Assembly: GCA_963930645.1 (NCBI GenBank)
Contig: OZ005648.1
Location: 247,543,436-247,607,435, forward strand
DNA length: 64,000 bases
Direction: 5' to 3'
Source of the DNA: Salticus scenicus
Taxonomy: Eukaryota > Arthropoda > Arachnida > Araneae > Salticidae
Part shown: piece after piece, positions 23,786-34,632 of the stretch
How the letters are laid out: the number at the start of each line of letters is the position of its first letter
Numbering within the stretch: position 1 is the stretch's first letter
Translations under genes and position numbers: made by a program
Notes under the pieces: model-generated
What the model was told of the DNA's origin: nothing
The model's input: the letters and a program-made list of their open reading frames with translations, nothing else
Databases searched by the model: none

Positions 23786-24190
23786 CGCAGTAGCCTGGCC
23801 AGTAGAACGCTGAGCTTGTAATTCAAGAATTACGGCTTTGATACTCGACGTTGCCGATGGTTGGTTGTTTGGATGGGTTTTACGGGGCAATTGGCGATGG
23901 TCTGAGACTCACCCATAGAGGTGGTCCGGAGACATGCCATCACAATTTTGATCCTTCACGAAAGGGATCTCGAGCTGGCCGAGGACCGTACTGTACGAAA
24001 ACTGCAGTATTCTCCATGTTCCGAAATTAATACATCTGGGGGTTACCGAAGCGGTACAACCATACTCTCCACAGAGGATCCGAATTGTGACGGTATGTCT
24101 CCCAATACATACACCCAAAGGTGAATCCCAGACCATCGCTAACTGTCCACTGCGTAACTATAGTGCGACGTAAAACGCACTCAACCGTAG
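23786..24190 (+). repeat. tRNA-derived SINE, family 2
   Basis: The head GCCGCAGTAGCCTGGCCAGT with a B-box-like GGCTTTGATACTCGA resembles a tRNA. The body contains an imperfect inverted repeat: GCGATGGTCTGAGACTCACC near 23893 pairs with GGTGAATCCCAGACCATCGC near 24120. The tail ends near AGTGCGACGTAAAACGCACT. Paired frames on both strands come from this inverted body. Only one copy is seen in the window. Confidence 0.65.
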
Positions 24191-24228
24191 TATTTTTTTT
24201 TTAATCTGTAACCTGATCCAATCTCTAA

Positions 24229-24261
<33 letters not shown>

Positions 24262-24364
24262 CAATGCTGCACTTACGTATTCCAATTCGAAACAAACTCA
24301 AATCCGTTATCAAAGCAATGAAAGATATTTTCTATTGTAATTAGGGAAAAAATCAATTACTATA

Positions 24365-25026
24365 CAGGGTAAACGGAAAATCTCTGATACATTTTAAAAT
24401 TTAATATAAAATCAAGAACATTTACTTTGCGAAATTCATTTCAATATTTCAATATGAGCGCCTTTTATAGTTCAAACCACATACAAACGGCAGTCCAATT
24501 CAATCCACATGCTCACTACATTGTTGCCAACACGTATGGACATTTTATTTAATAATTATTACTATTTTTGAAGCATGATTTTTTATGTATGTGATAGTCG
24601 CTCAGAAATATGAAAAATTATATAATTGAAAACTAGAGATGGATATTGAATATAAAAGTCCCCACAAGCTGGCAACACTGGTTTGCTAACATTGATTTTG
24701 GAAAAAAAAGGATTGCTTGCGTTATTCGAGTCTTTAATATTTCAATGTTAACCACACTTTGTCTTTCAAGAAAAGACATCAAGAAAATTCTAGCGATCAA
24801 AACAACAATAGCAAAACTAAAAAAAGAAAAAAAAAAAAAATCTTTAAATTAAACATTATGGACAAGTAGAGCCATCTGAGGGGAAACTTTGGAACTAATT
24901 TTTTATTTGTTTAAACCAAACTTTTCACTCTAAAAAAGCATTGTAGGGAAAATCTCTACCTCGTACTACACTTACTTGATTTCATATTAAAGTTTAAAAT
25001 GTGTTAGTGGTTTTTTGCACAGCCTG
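24365..25026. mobile_element. Tc1/mariner-type MITE or deleted element
   Basis: TA flanks it (24363-24364 and 25027-25028). The left end CAGGGTAAACGGAAAATCTC and the inverse of the right end share about 50 bp of imperfect TIR, including CATTTTAAA and AATCAAG. Ends starting CAGGGT next to TA fit the mariner/IS630 group. The interior codes for nothing recognised. Confidence 0.65.
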
Positions 25027-25028
25027 TA

Positions 25029-25937
25029 TATTATAAGCTAATAGAAAATTTATTTTTTAAGAAGTAAAATGGTCACACATGTATTAATTCACATTTAATA
25101 CACAACACTTACTTAAAAAATAAATAAATAAAAGCTACTAATAAAAATATTTAATCCTTATAAGAACATACAACTGAACTCGAAATCTGAATTGGGAAAT
25201 ATCAAAATGTCTTATGCTGTTTATAAAAAAGTAAGTTCATCAGAAAAATTAGCGATCAAACTAAAGAAAAATATTTGAAAAATATAGATATGTGCTTCAA
25301 TAATTTTGTTGGCGACTGTAGTATACCTGAATCCACGGAGAAGTCTTCGGACGTATTCAGGCACTCATTCTTATGACTGAAAGTCAGAACATTGAATATG
25401 CTTTTATGCAAATACGCAAAATTGAACGGTGTTTAACTTTTTTCCTATAGAAATAAACGATCTCTGAGTAAATGACATGAAAAATGGCGTTTGACGAATT
25501 TCGTAATTCGATAATTGATGACAAATTTGTGATCATATTATTAAACATTATAAAAATTCAAAATGAAACGAATTTATTAAGAAATAAAAAATGTTATTCG
25601 ATTCTTAGGCATTTACGTTCTTCAATAGTACATTCGTTGCAGACGATTACGAATAGTTTTGAGAATCATCAAAAGGATTTTTGTTGTTAAACCGGAAAAA
25701 TATTTTTTAGAATTCCCATAAGTGGTGCCTTTGTGTTTTAAAATTAGAGCTGTAATCATTAAGATTTAAAGTTTAGTAAATCAAATATTACTGTTGGCAA
25801 CATTTCAGTTTTATACTCAGTATTTTTAATAGAAATCACATGTTAATTTTTCTGCGATTAAGAACGTTGAAAATAATTATGTAGTAAAACAGTGATATAA
25901 AATCTCATAAAATCAGACAGTCGGTAGCTATGAAATA
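25029..25937. other. Spacer, no gene recognised
   Basis: A 68-codon frame (25484-25690) has no recognised domain. The rest is AT-rich. Confidence 0.45.
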
Positions 25938-26104
25938 CGAGGCTTGTCCGTAAAATAAGGTTCCCAAGGAGCTGCGGGCGATAGGAACGCTGTTACGCGG
26001 ATTTTGGCGACACTGGCGTGTAGCTTGGCTCCCTTCCTCCCAGTACCCGCCCCGGCGAGCTGTCGGCGACGTTCATTTCATTCTTGTCTTGGTGGCCGTG
26101 AGAG

Positions 26105-26760
26105 ATGGAGTTCCCACTCCCTTCTCACGCCAACTGCGAATTACGCGCTGCGATTCGTTTTTTGTATGCAAAAAACGCTGTGCCGGTGGACATTCATTCC
26201 CAACTGTGTAAAGTGTACGGGGAAAAGTGTATGAGCGTGCAACATGTGCGCAAATGGTGCAGAGAATTCAAAGACGGACGTGTCCATAACGAAAAATATT
26301 CTGGCCGACCATCGGTTTCGGACGAAACGATTGCGAAAGTGGAAGAACAGTCGGTAACAAAAGTGTCCGAACACTAGCAAAAATTCCTATGTAAAAAAAG
26401 TACACTTCATACGGTTTTGTTAAATAAATCCTTGTCGAATCTTCTTCTTAGTCAGTGTAAGAACATGATTTGATCAGGATTTATTTAACAAAACCGTATG
26501 AAGTGTAGTTTTTTTACATAGGAATTTTTGCTAGTGTTCGGACACTTTTGTTACCGACTGAACCAATGGTGAAAGATCGAAGGGTGACGGTTCGGGACCT
26601 CAGCGAGATGATCCCTGATGTCAGCAAGTCCTGCATTCACAAAATTTTGACAGACTGCTAGGACCACGGCGGCAGAGCGATTCAGGCATAAAGAAGATAA
26701 TTCAAAATTCAACGCATGCAAAAATGCATTGATCTCAACGGCGATTATGTCGAAAAATAG
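26105..26760 (+). pseudogene. mariner transposase fragment, interrupted
   Basis: The N-terminal DNA-binding part (26105-26345) is in frame and reads like a mariner helix-turn-helix, with landmarks ELRAAIRFLYAKNA, QHVRKWCREFKDGR and SGRPSVSDETIAKVEE. After the MITE the frame resumes (about 26561-26660) with K-D-R-R-V-T-V-R-D-L-S-E-M and S-C-I-H-K-I-L, the second DNA-binding domain, then stops. The end of the gene (about 26727-26760) reads CIDLNGDYVEK and a stop after frame shifts. The entire catalytic DDD core is absent. It cannot encode an active enzyme. Confidence 0.88.
26348..26560. mobile_element. Hairpin MITE (CAGTCGG ends) inside mariner
   Basis: A near-perfect foldback of 213 bp: CAGTCGGTAACAAAAGTGTC at one end and its inverse at the other, with arms of about 95 bp. 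It interrupts the mariner between the GRPSVS region and KDRRV. Removing it restores a continuous reading, and AA on both sides is the apparent duplication where TA would be expected. Two related copies lie nested at 53309-53715. Confidence 0.88.
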
Positions 26761-26862
26761 GGAAAAGTCTAAGCTTTCCAAATATGTATTATTCAATGCC
26801 AATAAACATGTTTTTCATTATAAAAATTCGTTTTGAGCCTTATTTTACGGACAACAATCGTA

Positions 26863-27374
26863 TATTATCTTCTATAAGCATGTTTATTACCAAAAGACAT
26901 TCCTTTCAGAATTTGTAAATGTTTTAAATGTGCTTTAATGAATAAGGAAACCGCAGCTGACGTCACGCTCATGGCAAAACACTCTACTCGGGGCAAAACA
27001 TTGGAATTTCCATCAATAGAGATTGTCCTTTTGCCACTCGTAAGTGGAAAAGATTGGTTAAAAGAGCGTTTGTTTGTAAACATGCCCTTCCCTTATTACA
27101 TATTCAGTTTGGCGGAATTCAAAACATGTACTAAGCGCAATTTCTGTTGGGAATGTGTCTCCCGATCGTTGCCCATTTGAGGCATAAATGGGATCGTACT
27201 TCTAAGGTCTACGTTCGTTCGCTTCCTCTTCTTTTTTTAAAGTGCTGTACGAGTCGGAAAAACTTGACCCGTATCCAACAATAGATTTTGACTCGCAACC
27301 CGACACACAATAAAGTGATGTTAAATTTATGTTATAAGATATTAAATTAAAATTATATTATACAAAATACAGTT
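26863..27374. other. Spacer between two mariners
   Basis: Slightly less AT-rich sequence with short frames on both strands (26865-27180). No domain is recognised. Confidence 0.45.
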
Positions 27375-28510
27375 ATAATAGGGGAACCGGAAAGTATTTT
27401 TTTTTTTTTTTTTTAATAATAAATTGAACCATAATTTTTTAACAAGTTTTTATTTTAAATCAATTATGTAATCACTCTTGTTATCAACAACTTACAGGCA
27501 TCTAGTTTGCAAGTTTTCAATGTCGGATCGACAAAATTTAATTGACTTTTGAGCAAAATCTCTGGAGATTGTATTTTGAACATCATCGAAATATTCAAAA
27601 TTTTTGCCACTTACAAATTATTGTAGCGGTCAAAATGAATGAAAATTCAATGGCACAACATCAGGCAAGTATGGTAAGTGAGGCAATACCTTCACCTCAA
27701 TTCATTATTATTTTTATTATTATTATTTTTTTCCATGGTTTATTTTACGCAGTGCGGTCTTGCACTACCTTTTTTGAGAATAACGCATTTTGCTGATAAC
27801 CGCTGGGCACTTTTCAATTAAAGATTGATTTACTCGATCCAATTGTTCACAGTAAAGGTCTGTATTCACAGTTTGTCCAAATTTCAGCACTTGAAAATAA
27901 ACTACCTCGCGAATACTTCACCAATAACATGAAAGCTCCTGTTTGTGGTATAAACCTGGCATAGTTCATAGCTGTACTTGGTGGCGATACTTTTGAATAC
28001 AGCCACTTCCTTTTGAATTTTGGATTATCATAAAAGACCCATTTTTAATCTCCAGTGATCAAGTGACCAAAAAACATTTATTGTGCCGCTGAGGCAATAA
28101 ATTCCATGTGCTCCATTGCTTAGCAATGTTTCCTTTGGACAGATTTCGCGAGACACAAATACTTGCTCTGCTTGCTTTACCGATTTGATGCAAATGTTCT
28201 TGGGTGGTAGACCAAGGTTAGTTAAGAGTGTTTGACAATTTCTCGATTGTTTGACGATTCATTTGCTTCCACTTCCGCCCTTGACATGTTATTGTCTAAA
28301 ATTACTTGTCTTCCTGACCGATACGAGTCAGAAAGATCAAAATTACCGAATTTGGACTTAAAAAACTACCCTTAGCATTTACAAAGATTTAATGCACTTG
28401 AATAAACATCACAAATGATTTCTGTAGCACTTGCTGCGTTACTACCCTTTCGAAACTCAAAAAGCATACAATGCCGGATATGTACGTCTTCTTTTATTTG
28501 CCTGGCTATT
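27375..28510 (-). pseudogene. Heavily decayed third mariner transposase
   Basis: Minus-strand pieces follow the order of a complete mariner transposase. About 28410-28495: H-C-M-L-F-E-F-R-K-G-S-N-A-A (start of the DNA-binding domain). About 28270-28350: F-G-N-F-D-L-S-D-S-Y-R-S-G-R. About 28040-28070: L-I-T-G-D then a stop then K-W-V-F-Y-D-N-P-K, holding the first catalytic Asp. About 27800-27870: N-T-D-L-Y-C-E-Q-L-D-R-V-N-Q-S-L. About 27645-27700: a worn LPH.PY.PD.. block. About 27540-27620: G-K-N-F-E-Y-F-D-D-V-Q-N-T-I. Several stops, frame shifts and an ATT-rich insertion (about 27700-27735) break it. It is clearly a different lineage from the other two mariners. Confidence 0.82.
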
Positions 28511-28798
28511 TCATTATAAACTGAAAATAAATAAATAAATAAAAATAAATAAAATAAGCTTTAAAAATTTACGAGTAAACAAGTCAGTCCAACCTCGAAA
28601 TGCCTTTGGCACCAGTTCAAGCACATAAGGAGCTGATAAATGACAATCGAATATCGACATGCGCAAAAACGACACTATTTTCCGAACCCCTAATATTATT
28701 AACAGGTCTGCTGCACTCTAAAAAAAAAAAAACAAGAGTTACAACTTTCGTCAATAACGCTGGGCCAATATCTAAGGCGATTTCTGCAAATTTATTGT
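28511..28798. other. Unassigned segment next to HINE B1
   Basis: Contains CCAATATCTAAGGCGATTT near 28764, a motif that recurs near 30679 and, inverted, near 30527. This suggests an uncharacterised repeat. Confidence 0.4.
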
Positions 28799-30366
28799 AA
28801 TAATCTGGTGTGTCACTCACACGACTTTCTCTTACTCTGAAATTTAATACTATAAATACAGCTTGCAGATTAATAGGTAAGATAACGAATACTGTTAAGT
28901 AAACCTATGTTAAACAATTCATATTAGGCTTCTGAAGAGTTTTATATGATAATTAGTTCTGTGTGGGGGGGCTACCGCCCCCCTCAACCCCCCGTTTCAT
29001 TAATGCACCTACATTTATATAGAATTTAATTCGGTTATTAAAAAATAATTTATTAAAATTATTATTAAAAAAATTATCTTTTATGATAAGGCAGACGATT
29101 ACCATATTAGAGAAGTATTATAACACCAAATGTCCAAAAAAAGTCCATTTTATTCTCAATAAAAAAAAAAAAAGTACGATTTTTTTTCTCAGTTTTTTTT
29201 TCGTTAAAAGTAAAAAAAATCGATAACTTTACTTTAAATTATCGCAGATCGATGGTTCAACCATTCGTTTTAAAGGTATTGGCGAGCTCTTTTGAAAGAT
29301 ACCCATCATGAAAATTTACTCCCCTCGAGGGGGACTTCCCCCCCAGGGAGGGGGAGGCGAGGCTCCTACACACACACATTTTTTTTTCCCAGTTAACTAT
29401 CTCTATTACAAAAAATATATATTCGTTTCATTTGGTTTAGTGCAGTCTATAGACGTTAAACTCTACTTTCCTGCAATTTCCCCCATAGACGTAATGTATT
29501 AGAATTCTCTTGATTGTCCCTGTACACGAACCATTTGCTTGATCTTAACGAAAAGCTTACTGTAGCGTCCCTATATGATACACATTTAGAATACCAAGTT
29601 TGAACTTTCTGCCATAATTTGTTCTTGAGATATGCTGATAACAGACACAGACATACACACACAGACATACAGACACACACACAGACATACAGACAGAACA
29701 GAACACAACCAACCCGGGCAACCTACCTTTCGGTTTATGGTTATGAGCGAAGCTCACCCGGGCAGCAGACGGTTATCTGACTATCCAGCGAGCCCACGGA
29801 CAGGGGAAAGGGCCCGGGAAAAGTCCGCGGGAAGGGAGGACCCACAAATCTCGCATTGAACAGATAGCTGCTCTCCGGCGGGTGTGCTAGGCCGGGTGCC
29901 AGGAAAATCCACTTGAGCCTATTAAAGGAACAAGGCCTGGCGGTGAAGAGTAGGTGACAGATTACAAGTAGAACCACCCTGGTGCGTCGTGCCACCAAGA
30001 CAGCCCGCAACATAACACATCACCTATTACTTTTCGAGCGACGAGTGGGTGATGCCTCCGATTGACTGCAGGAACATCCTTTCCATCCCACCTTCTCGGC
30101 CACGCCGACCTCGTTAGTTCAGCCGGCTATCCAGGGCCACCACTTGGCGGTGAGGCCGACTGCAGCAACTAGCCCCGCTACCTGAGTGGCAGTGCGGACA
30201 GACACACACATATAGACACACAGACATACACACAGACCATTTGCTAAAAACATGATTTTCGTATTCAGGGGACCTCAAAACGTGTAAATATAACAAAATC
30301 TCGCGTTCGAAAATTTGACCCAAAAGCAATACTTTCTCTACCTTACTGGTAAGAGAAAGTAAAAAA
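28799..30366 (-). mobile_element. HINE family B, copy 1, with GC-rich insertion
   Basis: Read on the minus strand, the 5' end is ACTTTCTCTTACC, followed by a hairpin partner GGTAGAGAAAGT. The 3' side has the inverse of ACTTTCTCTTAC, then a GTGTG/CACAC hairpin and CCAGATTATT. A CA/GT-type microsatellite (about 29640-29700) and a conserved block around CATTCGTTTTAAAGGTATTGGC link it to family A and to the B copies at 36.4-42.3 kb. Non-autonomous, with no Rep or helicase frame. The microsatellite is split by a GC-rich segment at 29693-30200. Confidence 0.72.
29693..30200. other. GC-rich insertion of unknown origin
   Basis: About 500 bp of distinctly GC-rich DNA interrupts the microsatellite of HINE B1. 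The paralogous B copies lack it. On the minus strand, stop-free stretches exist (29741-30013), and a nearby frame contains C-E-I-C-G, but I cannot assign a family. It could be a fragment of a non-LTR retrotransposon or a GC-rich SINE. No clear target duplication is visible. Confidence 0.55.
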
Positions 30367-30398
30367 CAAAATAAAGTAAAATTTATTTCCCAGATGTT

Positions 30399-30440
30399 AA
30401 TTTTTACATATTCATTCTATAGAATGAATATGTAAAAATT
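30399..30440. repeat. Perfect 42-bp palindrome
   Basis: AATTTTTACATATTCATTC, then TATA, then the exact inverse. Located just beyond the end of HINE B1. Confidence 0.95.
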
Positions 30441-30521
30441 CAATCACATACACACATCAATTCAATTTCGGTCAATCCAGACAAAACACACAAAATTAAT
30501 TTTGTGTTTTACAAAAAATTT

Positions 30522-31185
30522 GTAAAAATCACCTTAGATATTGGCGCAGCGCCATCTATTGACAAAAATTGAAACTTATTTTATTTTCGATTTTGCAGAC
30601 CGCAGCATCATCTATTGACGAAGATAATTAGGTGGCAATGTTCTTTGCGAAACAATTTTCATCAACAGGTGACGCTGTGCCCATATCTAAGGCGATTTTT
30701 GCTGATTTTTCGTAAAAGAAAAAATTAATTTCGTGTGTTTCATTTGGTTTAACCATAGCCTCCTAAACTAGATGCCTGTCGCGTGGCTCGGAAACTTGGC
30801 AACAGTTGAAGCGGTAGACAGCGCCATCTGGTACAGACTGCCCGAGATTTTTATTCAACTGTCACCAATAATTTTAAAAGTGATATATGATATATATAAT
30901 AGAAGTTTTTTCTATTCTATTCGCCTTTTATGTATATCATGTCCTATTTTTAAAAATTTTTGGTGGCTGTTGAATAAAAAAGTCGCGCAATCTGTACCAT
31001 GTGACGCTGTCTACCGCTTCAACAGTTGCCAAGTTTCCGAGCCACGCGACAGGCATCTAGTTTAGGAGGCTGTGGTTTAAAAGCGATTGATAGAATGAAT
31101 TTTCAAAAATCATCCTTGATATTGGAACAGCGCCACCTATTGACAATTTTTTTTTTCGAATTTCGCAGAGCGCATCACTTGTACT
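30522..31185. repeat. Diverged direct repeats flanking the foldback
   Basis: A segment at about 30522-30615 (TTAGATATTGG, AGCGCCATCTATTGAC, TTTTGCAGA) reappears at about 31105-31185 (TTGATATTGG, AGCGCCACCTATTGAC, TTTCGCAGA). The foldback 30753-31075 lies between. The repeats are probably parts of an older element. Confidence 0.6.
30753..31075. mobile_element. Foldback MITE with TTTAA target duplication
   Basis: TTTAA on both sides (30748-30752 and 31076-31080). The arms of about 125 bp are over 90% alike, starting CC(A)(T/C)AGCCTCCTAAACTAG and including GTCGCGTGGCTCGGAAACTT. The 323-bp element has only a short loop and codes for nothing. The ORF-like frame at 30772-31065 is produced by the arms. 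Confidence 0.85.
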
Positions 31186-31342
31186 ACATACTAGTCATAC
31201 TTTGTTTCATTTGGAGCCGTAGAATCGGCTCTAGGTCATTCTGAAAAGGCGAATTTAATTATAACAACCCTGTAGATCTAAATTATAAACAAAATTTCTG
31301 TGCACAATATAATAAAATATCAAACGTATTAAAAATTCCCTG

Positions 31343-31373
<31 letters not shown>

Positions 31374-32342
31374 ACTGTTCCAAAGATTTTGACAGTATCA
31401 TAAAAAAAGGGTAAAATAATGAAGTAAATATACAATGAAAGGCAAATAATTTTCGCATATAGAATTTTAAGCTTTAAGTATCACTATTTACGTAATTGTA
31501 ATTAAATTCATATTTTGAGGTTGATGGTTGAGTAGGTTTTTTGTCGCACTGGTGCTACGCTAATGGGCATCTGGCTACTGCACGTTTTGAGTCAGGCTGC
31601 TTTAAATTACTTTGGAGAAAGAAAATGTCATCTATTAACTGCATGCAGAAGGTTATATTTATAAAAGAAAAGAAAAAAACTTCGTCGAAAAAAATTTCCT
31701 ATGCGGGTGGACCGTCAAAAATTAAGGAAAATCTGACCCGTATGCTGCATATGACCCACAAAGCGAGCACCCCATATGATGCAGGACTGTAGTTTTATTC
31801 TCGTTTCTGTAAAGATAACACAATTTTCACACTTCTACATTCTTTATTGTTTAAGAAAAAAAGATTGTCTTTAAAAAGTCTCTGGAACTGTTTTTTTTTT
31901 ATAAGGTTTTGTAGAAATTCATATACATTTTATAAATTCATATTCTTGTATTTAAAACACTTAATTCTTTATTTTTAGTAAAAGAAAGATAATAATTATA
32001 TCATCGAAAGAAATTCATTTTTAAAAAGTTGGCTCATTGTATGGGGTTTTTAGGCAGTTTCAATATCGGTTTTATAGATTTTACCCTTACGTTTAAAACA
32101 CTCTTATCTAATTTTTGTTAACAATAACCAATAACAATAAGAATTCATAAAATAAATAAATAATTAGCTCAAACAAAACAAATTCTAATTTCGAATTCGC
32201 TATTTTCACGATTTTGTGTCATATGTGCTATGTCACTTGAGACTCTTGAAAGTAGCGTTAAAGTGACATGAATTAACGAGCAATTCTATGTCTGCAGATT
32301 CTGAAAATCGGTTCTTAACACCAAATGCTTGACAAACCCTCT
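31186..32342. other. AT-rich spacer
   Basis: Includes an A run at about 31342-31371 and an 83-codon frame (31541-31792) with no recognised domain. Confidence 0.5.
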
Positions 32343-32684
32343 TTAGAGAAACAACAAGGAAGTTATAAAAGAAAGAATTATTTCATCAAGACACTCAATT
32401 CTGTCAATCACATCACGGGGTAAATTAGAGTGAAGTTCCGAGGAAATTTGATAGAACTCAAAGAAGCCGCCGTAACAGAAGAGTAGTCTGTTATCTTTCA
32501 GCATTGACAACGTCTCAATCAGCCTTTCTACTCTTGCTTCTCTGTAATTGTAAAATGACAGAGCTCCACCATGGGTGTATCCCAAATTTTTTTGTGAGAA
32601 GAAATTTATTTGATTATGCACAGTAGAAAAATGTGATACTAATGAATTAAATAAAAGTGTTAAAAAAAATTTAACCCTTATCAT
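32343..32684 (-). pseudogene. Unknown ORF or exon fragment, two-copy family
   Basis: A 113-codon minus frame. Its last ~65 residues (about 32343-32541) begin after an acceptor-like TTTTACAATTACAG and read E-A-R-V-E-R-L-I-E-T-L-S-M-L, later F-Y-Q-I-S-S-E-L-H and L-D-E-I-I-L-S-F-I. They look helical and amphipathic. A second copy at 43446-43690 is about 80% alike in DNA and keeps much of the same peptide but has a frame shift. The segment upstream of the acceptor-like site is probably not coding. I do not recognise the family. The pattern (Arg early, L.E/DE.I near the end) loosely recalls the C-terminal helical domain of spider silk proteins; that is speculation. No expression signal is visible. 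Confidence 0.35.
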
Positions 32685-33162
32685 ACATGCATTTCAATAT
32701 TAAAATATCATGGAAGTTTTTGTTAAGAATCATTTTCGAAATTTTTAAAGGCAAAATTTCTTTTGTCTCCCTCACATATAAGAAAACCTATTCTTCTCAA
32801 AATTTCTTTTGTCTCCCTCACAAAGAACAAAAAACAAAAAAATCTCAAAATGGTGCAGTTTTCTGATAAAAAATTTCTAATATCTTTTTTTTTTTTCTGT
32901 TTTTGTAAAAATTTCGAAATTTTCAATTTTTCAAATTCAACTTATTTTGCCTTTTCTTGTAAATTTAATACATCTTGTATGATAATTGATGACTTTTTGA
33001 ATGCTTTCCCTTAATTGATGTTTGCTTAGAATAGGCGGCAAATGCGAACTTTACACTAATTTCTAAAATATCTTTTCAGTTTGTAATGAAACTCAAAACA
33101 CTGTTCGATTTTTCGTTATGTTTGAATAAAATAAATAGCATCTGCAAGTTGTACGTTTTTAA
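32685..33162. other. AT-rich spacer with a short tandem repeat
   Basis: AAAATTTCTTTTGTCTCCCT occurs twice (about 32754 and 32799). Otherwise nothing is recognised. Confidence 0.5.
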
Positions 33163-34632
33163 CAGGGTGCGAAAATATCATGATATTTTCGAAAATATCA
33201 AAAATATCCGATATTTTGATATATATCCGATATTTTTGATATATATCCGATATTTTCAAAATTGTTAGCTTCTTATTGATGATTCATATTTTCGGATTTA
33301 ATGCAATTTAAACACCAATATATATTAAACATTTCATAAAAAGTAATGTAAAACATTATTCTAATAAAAAATAATACTTAATTCTACATGAAATACTATA
33401 AATACAATGTTTTTTCACTTTTTAAAATACTGAAAATAAAATTTTAAATTAAACAACTTTCTCTTCCAAAACACAAATTATAAGACTATCTCAAATTTTA
33501 AGAATGTTTTACTTCAAAAAAGCATAGAATACAAAATACAATTTATTTATTTTTATTGAAAATTTTCAATAAGAATGCAAGTTTATCAGCTTTTTCGTTT
33601 CCAAGTCTATTGCGCAATTTTGATTGAACCAAACCAAAACTAGAAAAAATCCTCTCTAGTGGTGCTGTTATAGGTGACGCTGTAAACAGTTGATTAGCCA
33701 AGCTGGACATTTTTTGCTTTAGTGGCTGTTGTATTTGAATATTGTCCCACCAAATCAATGGGTCTACAGCTATGAAGTCTTCTTCGAACATAAAGTTCGG
33801 GAAGGGAGATTTTTTGGCTAAAAAGGTCATTGCCAGTGGCAAAAGTTCTTTTGTCCACAGAGCGCAAAAAGTCAAACGCACACTGCTTTTGTTTATCATT
33901 CAATTTTTTTCCACAATATCTGTGGTCCAACATGTAACTGCAAAATGTGCTGGAGAAAGTGCCATCTCCTCTCTTGAGGATACTTTTTCTACGCTTTTTA
34001 TTTCTTTTAATTTTTCTTTCAAATCAAGCCAAATTTCAACGCATTGTGCGAGTTTAGTTTCATCTTTCTACATTGCATCCAATGCATCTGCAATAGGTTT
34101 TAAAATGTATGTGTAGTCCGTACAATTTACCATTAAGTTAACATCATTAACTAAATTAAAAATATCCTTATGAATTTCGTCTTTATGATCCTGACAGATC
34201 TGAACTAATTTTCCTCTGTTATCTAAAAAAGACTTCATTGCATCAAACATTGTGTTCCATCTTACAGTTTGAGGTATTACTAACAGTTTGCCACCATTTG
34301 CTTTGTACCAGGCACTTGGTAAATGAGTATTTCTGAAATATTTAATTATTTTGATTACATTTGTACCAACATTTGGAAGCTCTAGGTCTTTTGCCAAGAG
34401 ATTTAGCATATGAGCAGAACAACCATAATAAATTATATCAAAATCTCCAGATTTAGCAAGCTCTTCTCTCATTTTTTTTACATTTGCTGCATTGTCAGTA
34501 ACAAAGCTGCGAACATTCACATCAAATTTTTCTTTACAATCTATGATAGATTGTTTTGCCACAGTGCATAAATAATCTGCAGTATGTGGATTGTAATTTT
34601 TAGATCTATGCTAGATCATACTTCATCGCGAG
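33163..34632 (-). mobile_element. hAT element, one end truncated
   Basis: The end CAGGGTGCGAAAATATC at 33163 is a typical hAT terminus, followed by repeats of ATATCCGATATTTT (33205-33257). The transposase relic lies inside. The other end is missing: after about 34612 the element is lost, and a TTAA MITE is inserted at 34633. Confidence 0.78.
33543..34612 (-). pseudogene. hAT-type transposase relic (DUF659-like)
   Basis: The upstream part (34068-34562, 164 codons) includes VTDNAANVKKMREEL and CSAHMLNLLAKDLE, the catalytic-domain blocks of DUF659-type hAT transposases, and continues upstream as N-Y-N-P-H-T-A-D-Y-L. A stop follows ALDAM. The sequence then goes on in shifted frames with MLDHRYCGKKLN (about 33900-33935), and the C-terminal frame (33543-33899) contains DPLIWWDN and ASPITAPLERIFSSFGLVQS, the hAT dimerisation region. 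The N-terminal zinc-finger part is absent. The enzyme family moves DNA with 8-bp target duplications. This copy is inactive. Confidence 0.88.

Larger units (their letters stand above)
25938..26860 (+). mobile_element. mariner with internal deletion and nested MITE
   Basis: TA flanks (25936-25937 and 26861-26862). The imperfect inverted ends share TTGTCCGTAAAATAAGG. The element is 923 bp, or about 710 bp without the 213-bp MITE at 26348-26560. Intact members of this superfamily are near 1.3 kb, so the centre has been lost. Confidence 0.85.

Noticed and set aside
23909..24136. Overlapping 67- and 75-codon frames on both strands
   Set aside because: They arise from the inverted body of a SINE; no domain is seen.
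26005..26234. Separate 76-codon gene upstream of the mariner frame
   Set aside because: It overlaps the mariner N-terminal frame in another register and lies within the element ends.
29632..29859. Small basic protein spanning the microsatellite
   Set aside because: It reads from the CA repeat into the GC-rich insertion; the junction is not shared by sister copies.
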